From: Closterium sp. Naga37s-1
Lineage: Eukaryota; Streptophyta; Zygnematophyceae; Desmidiales; Closteriaceae
Direction: 5' to 3'
Assembly: GCA_947471745.1 (NCBI GenBank)
Contig: CANJKZ010000093.1
Span: 1,597,501 to 1,661,500, forward strand
Length of the DNA: 64,000 nucleotides
A model generated the notes under the pieces. The model was not told the origin of the DNA. It did no database searches and saw nothing but the letters and a program-made list of their open reading frames with translations. Both the position numbers and the translations under genes were made by a program. This document shows positions 20,714 to 34,024 of this stretch, piece by piece. The first letter of the stretch is position 1, and each line of letters begins with the position of its first letter.

Positions 20714-23700
20714 AGCCAGGATATCATGTGCGTGTCTCAGCTGAGCCTCCTGCTGCTGCAGGTGCTGCAGCAGCACAGCGGCCCGGTCCACCACTGCTGT
20801 CGGCACGCCTTCTTTCACTGCCACCTCGAACGCCAGGCTGTCACTGCAGGAAGTAATAAGGGGTGGAGCAGAGCGGGAATTTGAGGTGCCTCAAAAGTGC
20901 AGCAGCACAGCAGCCGGGCCCACCACTGCTGTCGGCCACCTTCTTTCACTGCCACCTCAAACGCCAGGCTGTCACTGCAGCGGGGAGGGAGAGGGGGGGA
21001 AGGAGGGGGCCAGAAGAAGGCAGAAGGGGAGAGAGTGGGGGTTTGAGGTGCCTCACAAGTGCTCCAGCAGCACAGCAGCCCGGTCCACCACTGCTGTCGG
21101 CACGCCTTCCTTCACTGCCACCTCGAACGCCAGGCTGTCACTGCAGCGGGGAGGGAGGGGGGCAGAAGAGGGCAGAGGGCGAGTTTTGAGACGCCTGAAA
21201 AGAGCAGCAGGGAAGCAGCGCGGTCCACCACTGCTGCAGGCACGCCCTCAATTGCTGCCACTTTCAAACGCCAGGCTGTCACTACAGGGGGGAGCGAAGG
21301 GGGCAGAAGGAGAGCGAGTGGCAGGGGGGGAGCGAGAGCGTGGGACGAAAGGCAAGGCAGAGAACTGTGAAGTCGAAATGGTACAGATAGAATGAGTGGC
21401 ACCCGGCACCTCCTCCCTCGCTGCCACCTGCAATGCAAGGCTGTCGCTGCAAGGCAACGAGGGCGGTGGAGTGGCAGAGGGGCAGAAGGGAGAGTGGGCG
21501 AAAGAGGGGAGAGACGGAGGAAGAAGGGGAGAGAGCGGCAGAGGGGGAGAGCAAGTGAAGCAAGAATGGTGTGGATGGGATGGTGCGGCGTGCACGTCCT
21601 TCCTCAAGTCAATCCAAGTCACCTTTAACCAAGTCAGAGCAGAGAACACACCGGCACTCGCCCTGAGTGACCTGCCACGTGGGCTCCATTCCACCATCTC
21701 CTGCCCTCCTCCGCGTCCCCATGGCAAGCCGCACCACGCCGTGCAGGTGCAGCGGCAGGTCGAGCACGCGGTGGAAGAGCGTGGAGAGCACTCCCACACA
21801 CCGCAAATGGTCCAGGAACTCCAGTCAACCCAAGTCAGCGCAAGTCTACTCAAATCAACCCAAGTCAACGCAAGTCCTCTCAAATCAACCCAAGTCAACG
21901 CAAGTCTACTCAAATCAACCCAAGTCAACCCAAGTCAGTTTCTGTCAAGCCAGCTCAGCTCAGGTCAACTCGAGTCAATTCAAGTCAGCCTAAGTCAGCC
22001 CAAGGCAAGCCAGAACACTCACCGGCACTCGCCCTGGGTGACCTGCCACGTGGGTTCCATCCCACCATCCCCTCCACCGTCTGCTCTCCGCCGCCGCACC
22101 CCCATGGCGAGGCGCACCACGCCATCTAGCTGCAGAGGCAGGTCTAGCACGCGGTGGAAGTGGGTTGACAGCACCCCCACACACCGCGACTGGTCCAGGA
22201 ACTCGAGGGCAGAGGCTACGAGGCAGGCGCCCTTGTCGGGCTCGGTGCCCTTGCAGAGCTCGTCCAGGAGCACGAGGGAGCGCGGGGACGCGTCCTGTGT
22301 TATGCTGCGCAGCTCCATCATCTCCATCTGCGGACGAATTTGTTGTTGGGAGAGAACGGGGGAGGAGGGAGAAGGGGAACGGGGATAGGAAGGGGATGGT
22401 TGGGAATGGCGGATTGGAAGACAGAGGCGAGCGTCCTGGGTTATGCTGCGCAGCTCCATCATCTCCATCTGCCGAGGGAGGGAAAGGGGAGAGGGGGATG
22501 GGAGGGAATAGGGGGGAACGGGGGAGCAGGGGGTGGGACGGAAGAGGGTAGGAATGGTTGGGTTGGGAGTGGGGGGTTAGGAGAGGTTAAGGCTTAACCG
22601 TTAAGCTACACAGCTCCATCTTTTCCATCTGGTGTCTAATTTATGGTGTTGGTTAACCTTCCCCTGCCACCCCATTCCTCCACGCCCTCCCTGCCCACTT
22701 CAACCCCCTCTTCCCTTCTCCCTCCGCTCACCTGGAAGGAGCTCTTGGCGTCAGAAGGGCTATCAGCGGGCATCATGCGCAGCACAATGGCATCAAACCG
22801 TGGCACGTGCGCCGACCCCACACACGGCACCATCAACCCACACGACGCCAGCAGCGCCGCCGCACACACCACAGCACGTGCCCAGGGATACTTGAATCCC
22901 CCTCCCTCCCCTCCTTTCCTCCCCCTTTCCCCACCTCCCTCCCCTTCCCCTCCTCCAACCCCTTCCCCTCCTCCCTTCACCCTACCCCTCCCTCTCTTCC
23001 TTCGCCTCCCCCCCTCTCCCTCCACTTACCTGGAACGAGCTCTTGGCGTCAGAGGGGCTATCAGCGGGCATCATGCGCAGCACAATCGCATCAAACCACG
23101 GCACGTGCGCCGACCGCACGCACGGCACCATCAGCCCACACGACGCCAGCAGCGCCGCCGCACACACCGACCGCAGCAGCGACGACTTTCCCCCGCCGTT
23201 GGGCCCCGTGAGGAGCGCGAGCGAGGAGAGAGAGAGCGTGTTGGGGACTGCGGGGGAGGCTGGCGTGTGGTCTAGCCAGTAGGGAACCAGGCCTTCGAGG
23301 AGAAGGGTTTGTGGGGAGATGGAAGAGGGAGGGAGGTTGGTGGTGTGCGGAGTGGCGGAGGTGACGTTGTGGGTGAGTGTGTGGTGCTGTGCATGGTGCT
23401 GCTCCTGGTTGTTTGATGCCGCTGATGCCGTTGGTGCTGGTGGTGGAGCGAGCGTGGGGAAGATCCAGCCACGATGAGAGCAGCACCTGGAAGTGGGGGG
23501 GAGCAGATCGGAGGGGTGGGTAGGAGAAGATTTAATTCTGAGGCGCCTCCATATTTTGAGGGATGGGTGAGTGCGTGGTGCTGTGCATGCTGGTGGGGCT
23601 GGTTGTTTGATGGTGGTGGAGCGAGAGTGGGGAAGATCCAGCCACGATGAGAGTAGCACCTGGACGTGGGGCGCACAGCACAGCACAGATGGTCGGGGTG

Positions 23701-26700
23701 GGGAGAGAATGTCCGACGGTGGGGAAGTAGATGCAAACAAGGAACGCAAGGAGGGCACGGAGGGCACGGAGGGCACGGAGGGCACGGAGGGCAAAGGTTC
23801 CTTTTGAGCCAGCTCAAGAGTCGACTGCTTTAGCGGAGCAGTCTCACAATCACTCATGAATCATATGTTTTAGCACGCCCCACCTACCTGACATGTGCGT
23901 CGAGGGTACGCGCGAGCGACAATGCCAAAGTTAGCAACAGCCACGATGGTGCTGTGCTGAGGCACGGCTGCAGCTCCTTATGAGCCGATTCAAAAACCGA
24001 CTGTTTGAGTTGGGCAGTCTTACACTCCAGTCCGTTTTTTGAGAATTCTAAATAAACCAGACCTGACGTGTGCGTCGAGGGTGCGGGCGACGATGCCAAA
24101 GTTAGCCACAGCCACAATGCTGCTGAGGTATAGCTGCAGCTCACGGGACAGCTGCTGCAGCGCTGCCACCACCGCAAAGTGTGCTGCAGCTACTGCGTCC
24201 TTGTACCTGGTCACAGGGCGAGAGGGCGAGAGGGAAGGGCGGGCGGGGAAGAGGTTGGCTTGAAATCCACCCCGCACTTCGCCCTCCAGGGTAGCAGTGA
24301 GAAGGAAACCGCACTCAGTAAGAGCTTCATCGACAGCAGCAGTGGAGTACCAGCCGCCTTGAATTGATAGCAAAGCAAAGCAACTGCTCCAACCTCAAAC
24401 CCCAAACCCCAGCCAGGGTAGCACCCCATTCGGTAAGTGCTTTACCAATGGCAGGCGTGGAAAACCAGCCGTTTGAGCTGACTGCACAGCCACTCCCCAA
24501 AACCCACGCCCCACCCACGCTATGCTAGTCCAAACAAAAAAACCGTACGGCATGAGTGGAGTACCTACCTACCAGCCGTCTTGAGTCGACTGCTACAAAC
24601 CAGCTCCCCTTCCCCCAACCAACCCCAAACCCCGTCCTCCAGGGCAATAGTAACAAACAAACCGTACTCGGAAAGAGCTTCATTGACGGCATGAGTGGAG
24701 CACCTACCTACCAGCCGTCTTGAGTCGACTGCTACAAACCAATCCACTCCCCCAACCCCGAACCCCCCGTCCTCCAGGGCAATAGTAAGCAGGAGATCTT
24801 ACTCGGAGAGAGCTTCATCGACGGCATGAGTGGAGTACCTACCTACCAGCCGTCTTGAGTCGACTGCTACAAACCAATCCACTCCCCCAACCCCGAACCC
24901 CCCGTCCTCCAGGGCAATAGTAAGCAGGAGATCTTACTCGGAGAGAGCTTCATCGACGGCATGAGTGGAGTACCTACCTACCAGCCGTCTTGAGTCGACT
25001 GCTACAAACCAATCCACTCCCCCAACCCCGAACCCCCCGTCCTCCAGGGCAATAGTAAGCAGGAGATCTTACTCGGAGAGAGCTTCATCGACGGCATGAG
25101 TGGAGTACCAACCGTCGCCCGCCTTCTTGCCCTTGCTATCCACCGCCGCCGGCACCAGCTGCTGCACCAGCGCATGCAGAGGGTCGCTGGAGTCGCTCAC
25201 CTGCACATGGGGGAGGGGATGGGCGGAAGAGCGGGCGGATCGGGGGATGGGATGAAGAGCGGGCGGATCGGGGGATGGGAGGAAGAGTGGGCGGATCGTG
25301 GGATGGGAGGAAGAGCGGGCGGATCGGGGGATGAGAGGAGGGGTTCTGCTGTGCCAGCACGTTGAGAGGGTCGCTGGGGTCATGCACGCTCACCTGCACT
25401 GCAGGTGAACCAGGGTGCAGGGGGTAAGATGCTGATGATGGAAGATGAATGTGGATGAATGTGGATGGATGTGGATGAATGTGGATGAATGTGGATGAAT
25501 GTGGATGAATGTGGATGAATGGCGACGAGGAGCCATGGAGAATGAGGGATGGGGGATGGATGGATGAACCATTCGGGGCAGTAGAGCAGTAACCAGCGAA
25601 ATCACGCACCAGTGGCTTGGGCTTGGCTCAGTTCCCTTTGAACAGCAACCAGTGGTCCCGAAGCGACCTTTGAAACCTCTCAAAAGTCACAAGCACCCAC
25701 CGCCTACCAGCATTTACCCGAATCCTCGGAAATCGCCCTAATAAGGGCCGAATGCACGCACGCACCAGTGCCTTGGCGCGGGTCCCTTTGAGCAGCACCC
25801 CGTGGTCTCGGTATGCTGCTATCTCCACGCCCCTGTCCGCTGCTCTGGAGGTGCGTGGGGAGAGGCTGCGACTGCGGTTGACAAAGGGCATCAGGTCACG
25901 CTTCACCTGGTGTGGTGCATGGGGCGAGGCAGGGAAGGACAGGGAAAAAAGGAAAAGCGGAGGGGGCGCGGAGAGGAAAAAGGTTTTGCTTTTGAGACGC
26001 CAAGAAAAAACCACTTAGGGAAAAAACAAAAGGAAACAGTAGAATATACTATTTTGCACAAAGAGGGTTGCAGAAGGGAAGGACGAGGATGAGAGAATAG
26101 AAGTGTGCAGAGAAAGGAAATTAAGGAGAGAGAGGAAGAAGAGGAAAGAGGAAGTGAAGTAAAGCACGGCACCCACAGGCTTACCACTTCATTGTACCGC
26201 TCTGCAGCCCTGGCCACCCTCTCGCACTCCGCCTGTATGTGCTCGTACCGCACTCGACCCCTCCATTGCACCTCCATCACCTCAAAAAAATCCTCCATCG
26301 CCTGAAATTCACTCCCACTAATGGCCACCCCCCTATCCCCTCCGTCCTCCCCTTCCTCCTCCCCCTTCCATCCCTCTCCTCCTCCCTGCTTCCCCAGTAC
26401 TCCTAACTGCTGCTGCTGCTGCAGCACTGGTCTTGTCTCATTCCCTAACTGCTGCATCCCAGCAGCAATTCCCCCGGCCACCTCCTCCTCTTCACCTTCC
26501 GCTCCCTCTTCTACCCCAGCAGCAGGTGCAGGTGCAGGTGCCTCCATGAGGTGGGCAGTGTCATCCAGCAACACGTTGCTCACCATCGCACATATCGCCT
26601 CACACTCCCGCGCCTGCGGTCGGACGAGAGAGGGAGGGAGGGAGGGAGGGAGGGAGGGAGGGAGGGAGGGAGGGAGGGAGGGAGGGAGGGAGGGAGGGAG

Positions 26701-29700
26701 GGGGGAAGGGGGAAGGGAGGGTGGGAGGGAGGGTGAGAGGGAGGAGTTATTGGAGAGTGGGAGGAAGGGAAAGAGGGAGGGAACGGAACAAGGAATGAAC
26801 AGTGGACAGCGTTTGACAGAGGGAGGGACAGGGAGGTGGGGGACTGGTAGGGCGAGTGAGCAGCCTTGAGCAGCCTGACAGGGCAGGTGAACGAACTCCA
26901 TAACTCGTTTGGATCACTCCTCCCACCGTGCCTCACCTGTTAAATGCTCCTCTTGAAGCCCCCCCCCCCCCACCCCTTGGACTGAAGATCCCGTAAGCAA
27001 CTAGAAGAGACGTACACTATTGCGCACGTGTGACAGTGTTGTGTGACTCACCAATGTGTCGACATGGAGAGGCAAGCCACATGCGAGTTCCGTGGGCACC
27101 AGCAGATCTAGTGCCAGCTGCCGCATCCCCCCTTCCCTCACCACACTGCCGCTCAAACCACCTCCACTGCCGCTGCCACCGCCGCCGCTGCCGCCGCTGC
27201 CGCCGCCGCCGCTGCCGCTGCTGCTAATGTTGGCAGGACCTGAGTCCTGCAGCATATCCAGGAAGGTTCTGGCGAGTGTTCGCACTCTGAGCAGCTCAGA
27301 GGAGGTGGCTTCCGCTGCTGAGATCAGCTTCACCAGACGCGAGGGCGGCACACACAGGAACTCGGGCAGCACGGGTAGGTGATACAACAGGCAACACGCA
27401 TCTGTGCGGGTCAAGCAGGGGGGGGGGAAGCGGGGGGTAAGAAAGTGGGTGGGAAGAGCGATGGTGGGGTAGGGGGATAGGGGAGAGGAAGAGCGGGCAA
27501 TAGGTGGATAGGGAGCGGGGGGCAACAGAGAGGGGTGTTGGAGAAAGACGGTGCAGGAGAAAGGTGGGAAACCTGGGTTGAGGAAGTATGGGTGGTGGAA
27601 ACGCCGAGAAACAGAGGCAATGAAGTGAGGAGTGAGGTGGGGTTGAGGAGAAGGGTGAGGAGGAGAGGAGTAAGGTGAGGTGAGGGGTGAAGGGAAAGCA
27701 AAGAAAGGGGATCTGAAGACCTCAAGCCGCACACCTTGGATGCTGGTGGCGACCTCGGGAGGCGGCGGGGTGAGCAGCAGCGAGCACAGGTACGCAAGGC
27801 ACACAGAGAGGCCCGCTGCATTGTCCGGGAGCAGACGGTGCGGCAGACTGGGCACTCCCCGTGTTGGTAAAATGCCTGTGCTTGGCACAGGGATAGGGGG
27901 GGAAAGGGGGAACCGGGGGGTGGGGAGAGGGGGAGGGGGAAGGGCAGGAACGAGGTGATGCATTGTCCGGAGCAGCCGGTGGGGCAGACTGGGAACTCCC
28001 CGCGTTGGTAGAATGCCTGCCGTTTGCACGGACGGATGAAGGATGGGGACAGGGGGGTGGGGAGTGGCAGGAGGGGGGAGACGAGGTGACTCTTGAGTCA
28101 GCTCGAAAGTCCGAAAGAGGCTGCAGTATTGTGCAGACGTGGCATCATGCCAATGTTGCATCGTGTGCACACATGGACGGTGCTGACGTGGCACACACCT
28201 ATTTGGGAGGCCGTGGAGACGTAGAGCGGTCTAGGGCGGGAGTCGGGGGGTGGCAGCTGCAGCTGCTGGAAGGAGACTGCGCCCAGGTCGTACAGATCTC
28301 GCACCTGATGTTTGCACGGTGAAATGAGGTGAAATGAGGTGCAGTGTGGTGTATTGCATGGAGACAGTGGGGTATACGGGCGGGAAAGGGCTGGACGGGT
28401 TGGCCCAAGGGGCAGACAATAGGTTGCAAACGTGAGTTCCTACACAGTAGAGTGGCTAAAAAAAAAGAAACAAAAAAGACGAGCCACTCTTGTTTGATGA
28501 ATCCTTTTGTACATGTCAAAGCCTTTACCCCACAATTAGACAACAACACCCTGACCGTCCCATCAAATTTCCCAGTCCCCCCTTCCCCTCTCCTTCCCGC
28601 ACTCTCAAAAGGTCACCTTATTGAGCAGGCTATTGACATGATCGCTCGTACTTGTTATAACCCTTGGCCACACACTCGGAGAACAGCATTCCCCCTGCCC
28701 CATGGTCCCTTCTAAGTCGCCGCCCTGCCCGCACACTCATGCAGTCACCTTATTGAGCAGGCTATTGACATGGTCGCCCTCGTACTTGTCATAGCCCTTG
28801 GCCACACACTCGGAGAACAGCATTCCCCCTGCTCCATGGTCCCGCCACCCCCCTCCATCTGCTCCCCGTACAAGCCGCGGAGAGAGCGAGAGAGAGAGCA
28901 GGCGTGGAAAGAAGGAGGCGTGGGGGAAAGAGGCGCGGGGGAAGGAGGCGTGGGGGAAAGGATGGTGGGAAGAAGGGGTTGGTGAGAGAAGGGAGACGAG
29001 AGTTATTGGTTGTTGATGGTGGGGAGACGAGAGTGGGTGTTACTTGGAACAAGAATCAGGCATCGATTTGTTCAGGAACCAGGAGGCGAAAAAAAAAGAA
29101 AAATCACGACAGGGAGCGGAGCAGAGAGGGGGGGGGGGGGGGGGAGAGGAACCAGAGGTGAAGGAGAAGGGGGAAGGAAACGAAGTAGGGGCCAAAAACA
29201 AGGGGGTTAAAAAAAAAACCCAAGCGAGAAAGGACGGGAGAAAGTGGCCAGAAGCAAGCACCACAATGGTTTCAGGAAACACTAATGAACCAACTGCACG
29301 TGCACCGACCCCCCACCACCCCAAGGCACCACTCCCCAAGGCACCCACTCCCGAAGGCACCACTCCCCAAGGCACCCACTCCCGAAGGCACCACTCCCCA
29401 AGGCACCCACTCCCTCACCCCCCCCCTGTCCTCTCCTGCGCACCCACCCACACACACACCCACCCCCTTACCCCCCACCCCACCCACATCCTCCCAAACA
29501 CCCACCAGTAACAGAGGAGTGCACGAAGCAGCGGTGGCAGCCGCTGGCCCTCAATTTCGCCACAGCAGCCTCCTCAGTGAGAAGCGTGTCGACACAGTAG
29601 TTCTGCGACATCTCCCACGCGCTCACCACCGTGTACCCACTCGCACTCGTGCGCGCTATGCCATTCCCCCAACCCCCCAACGCACCCCAGCACGTGCCGG

Positions 29701-32700
29701 CCCTTGCACCCACTCCCACAGGCACCCACTCGCTCACGCACCCCTTCTCTCACGCACCCCTTCTCTCACGCACCCCTTCTCTCACGCACCCCTTCTCTCA
29801 CGCACCCCTTCTCCCACGCACCCCTTCTCTCACACGCTCACCACCGTGTACCCACTCGCACTCGTGCAAGCCATGCTATGCCCCCAACGCACTCCTGCAC
29901 GTGGCCCTCACCCCTCCATTGCACCCACTCCCCCACACACCCACTTTTCCACGCACCCACTCCCCCACACACCCCTTCTTCTCCCACTCCCTCTCCCACA
30001 CGCCCACCCCCACCCTCCAAACACGCACCAGTAACAGAGGAGTGCACGAAGCAGCGGTGGCAGCCGCTGGCCCTCAATTTCGCCACAGCAGCCTCCTCAG
30101 TGAGTAGTGGTTCGACACAGAAGGTCTGCGTCATCTCCCACGCGCTCACCACCGTGTACCCACTCGCACTCGTGCAAGCAAGCCATGCCCCCAACCCCCC
30201 AACGCACTCCTGCGTGCGTGGCTCCTTCTTCCCCCACGCACCCACTTCCCCATGCACCCACTTTTCCACGCACCCACTCCCCCATGCGCCCCCTCTCCCA
30301 TACACCCCCTCTCCCACGCGCCCACCCTCACCCCCCAAACACGCACCAGTAACAGAGGAGTGCACGAAGCAGCGGTGGCAGCCGCTGGCCCTCAATTTCG
30401 CCACAGCAGCCTCCTCAGTAAGTAGTGGTTCGACACAGTAGTTCTGCGTCATCTCCCACGCGCTCACCACCGTGTACCCACTCGCACTCGTGCGCGCTAT
30501 GCCCAAGATGGGGCGCGGCGGGGGGAATTCGATCTCCACGTTGCTGCGCGCCAAGCCGTACACGTATGGACTGCCGGGGTGCGCGTGGCTGGGAGTGGGA
30601 AAAAAATGTGCGTGCGTGTCGGGTGTGGGGTGTGGGGTGGAGCAAGTTGGGGGTGGGTTGGAGCATGTGCGGGTGGGGAGGGAGGGCGTGCAGCAGCATA
30701 AGAGAGTGCGTTTAGAGGCCCCTATATCAAAGGACATCTCCCAACGCGCTCGTGAGCGCGATGCCCACGATGGGGCGCGGATCGGGGTGTTTGATCAATC
30801 TCCATGTTGCTGCGCGCCAAGCCGTACACGTATGGACTGCCGGGGTGGTGCGCGTGGCTGGGAGGGAGGGAGACAGAGAGAGCATACGCGTGCCGGGCCG
30901 GGCAATTCTGGAATAGGCAGGCATCTCACTCTCACAACAAGTCCCCATGCTCTAAGCGATACGCCGATACATGCTTGGGCTGCGGGACGGGTGCGCGTGC
31001 CTGGAGGTGAACGGTGCGAAGGAATACGTTAGGAGTCGGAATTTCTATGCGTGCATGGGAGAGAGCATTGGGAGAGAGAAAGAACTGGGAGAGAGAGCGT
31101 GTGTGTGTGTCTCTGGGTGGGGTGGTGGTGGCGAAAGTGAGGGGAAGGAGAGGAGCAGCTAGCAGCAGCAGCACAGCAGAGTGGGTCTTGTGAATTCTCT
31201 GATCTATTTCTGGGGCGTCTCAACTCAAATGCGGACATATCAAAGGACATCTCGCAACGAGTCCCAACGCTCAGGGGAGTACACGTATGGACTGCTGAGA
31301 GTAGCCATGTATGGAAGCGAGCATGTGTGGGCGCGGGAGGGGAGGGGAGGGGAGGGAAGGGGAGGGGAGGGGAGGGGAGGGGAGGGGAGGGGAGGGGAGG
31401 GGAGGGGAGGGGAGGGGAGGGGAGGGGAGGGGAGGGGAGGGGAGGGGAGGGGAGGGAACGTGCAGCAACAGAGAACGAGAAGGACTTTTGATTCTCTCAC
31501 CCTCCTCTCCTGTTCACCCACCCGCCCACACGCCCACCCACCCAACCACCCTCCCGCCTACCTGCCCGCCCACCTTCCCACCACCCTCCCTCCCTCCCTC
31601 CCTCCCTCCCTCCCTCCCTCCCTCCCTCCCTCCCTCCCTCCCTCCCTCCCTCCCTCCCTCCCTCCCACCAACGCACCCTCCCAAGAAGCGTGGCTTTCCC
31701 TTCTTGCTAGCAGCGCCGGTCCGTCCCCCCACAGGCGAGGTGTCTTGAGCCTCCTCCACGATGGCCACAGACAGCCCGTGGCCCGTTAGCGCGTCCAGTG
31801 TCTGCACGCACAGGAGGGAGGATCATGGGGTGGTGGAAAGGTTTGTAAAGAGGTGAAAAGGGTTTCTAGAGACATGTCCAAACCTCCCACCTCCCCCACA
31901 GGCGAGGAGTCCTCCTCCTGAGTATCTTGCACTATGGCCACCGACAGCCCGTGGCTCGTTAGCGCGTCCAGTGTCTGCACGCACACGGGGGGATGATGGG
32001 CAGTGAACGGGATTTAGAAGCGGTGAGCAGTTCTTCTATGCGATGTGAGGGTGCTTGCTTTACGACGGTGTCCAACCCCCCCCCCCCCCACAGGCGAGGA
32101 GTCCTGAGTCTCCTCCACTATGGCCACAGACAGCCCGTGGCTCGTTAGCGCTTCCAGCGTCTGCACATGTGCAGGGGGTCAGGGGAAGGAAGGGGCAATG
32201 AGAGGGTTTTTAAGGCGTCTAAAAAGCCGTTCTGAGTCTCCTCCACTATGGCCACAGACAGCCCGTGGCTCGTTAGCGCCTCCAGCCAGCGTCTGCACAC
32301 ACCCAGAGTCGAGGCTCAAAGCCTATCCCATTCACCCCAACCCCACCCAACTGCACTCCACCCCTTCAGAGGACCTACCTGCATCAGGTTGATGGTGGGG
32401 CAGCCGGCTTTGGGCACGGTGTTGGGGCGGGCGCCGCCCATTGGGTTGAGCCCTGCGTGCTCCACCAGCAGACACGCATCAAACCCCACGGTTTCGTAAA
32501 ACTCGCCCACCTGTCACACATGCGGAGCGGACATGTGGGTGGGGGAGACGAGCGGAGGGGATTTTTCGAGTCAACTCAACTCAAATAGCGTTGTTGTTCA
32601 CGGGGTTGAGGCCTGCATGCTCCACCAGCAGACACGCGTCAAAGCAAAGCCCACCGTCTCGTAAAACTCGCCCACCTGCCATGCCATGCGGAGCGGACAT

Positions 32701-33353
32701 GCAGGGGAGGCAGGGCGGGCAGGGGGAGACGATGGGGAGGAGAGAGACGGGAGAGGAACAAGGGAGGGTAAGGCGAGAGAGAAGCGGGGGAAACGAAGGG
32801 AGAAGTGGGAATGGCGGTGTGAAGTGGTGGTGGGGTGGAGAACTGGGCACTGGGGGGTTTTACAGAGAAAGAGGGGGCGAGGGGGGGCAGGGGTTGAAGG
32901 AGAACGGAAATTTGGAGAGAAGGAGTGAGAAGGCAGCAAGGGAGATTTGAGAATGTAGGTTCTGGTAACAAAGAAGTTGTGATTCAGCAAGGTAAGAAGG
33001 GGACCGGACTGCTAGGAAACATGGTATAACATTTGCCAAGCGCAAATGCAGCTGTTTGAAAACAATGCAATTTATCCTTAAAGCTATGATTCGTGCTTGG
33101 AAAGAACAAAAACGAGTGCAAGAACGGGGGGTGGGAGAGCGCGTGTGCGAGCATAAGCAGATGAAGAAGGATTGGTTGGCGTGTGCATTCTACAGCGACC
33201 ACCGCTCTGCACCGCACTGCACTGTACCCTACAGAGCACGACTTCATGCGGGAACTTGCGCTTGGTTTCAAGAATTTTATCGTTCACACTGTTGGTCAAC
33301 CTGTTTGCACACATGCAGACACACACACACACGCACGCACGCATGCACACACA

Positions 33354-33384
<31 letters not shown>

Positions 33385-33404
33385 GCATACACACGCACAC
33401 ACAT

Positions 33405-33443
<39 letters not shown>

Positions 33444-33969
33444 CAGCAAAGCAAAGAGAAATGCGGATGAAATGGAAGGCACACCACAAGAAAAAAACAA
33501 AACCTTGTACTGTCTTCCAAGATGTCTCAAAATCGATGCTCATGCTGTGCTGCTGTGCTGCATATTGCACAAGCATGGCTTTGGCACGTAAAAAACCAGG
33601 AGAAAAGACACCAGAAAGTTCTTGAAGCTTCTTGAAAAGAGAGATGCATGAGAGAAGAGCACTCATGACAAGCAGCAAAGCAGGTACACCCTGCCTTGCG
33701 CCCAACTGGTGACCATTTGAATGAACAGTCTCGAACCATCAGCACAGCACAGCACAGCACAGGCAAACGCAGGCGCTCATGTGTTGCCATGCTCGTGCTC
33801 GTATTCAAAGGCTGCCAGCAGCAGCAGCATGCATGTGATAACAGATGTTCGAGAAGAGAGATGGATATGATGCATCAGCAGCCAGCCCCCTCCCCACCCC
33901 TCCTCCAGCACACACACATGCAAACACGCACTCACACTCACCTCACACACACGCACTCACAGATACACA

Positions 33970-34024
<55 letters not shown>

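Noticed and set aside
19106-20824. A single 572-codon frame on the minus strand from 20824 to 19106
   Set aside because: Only the part down to 19802 is MSH1 coding sequence. The rest reads through the GGGT and CCTTCC arrays and ends the GIY-YIG motif at an obvious donor.
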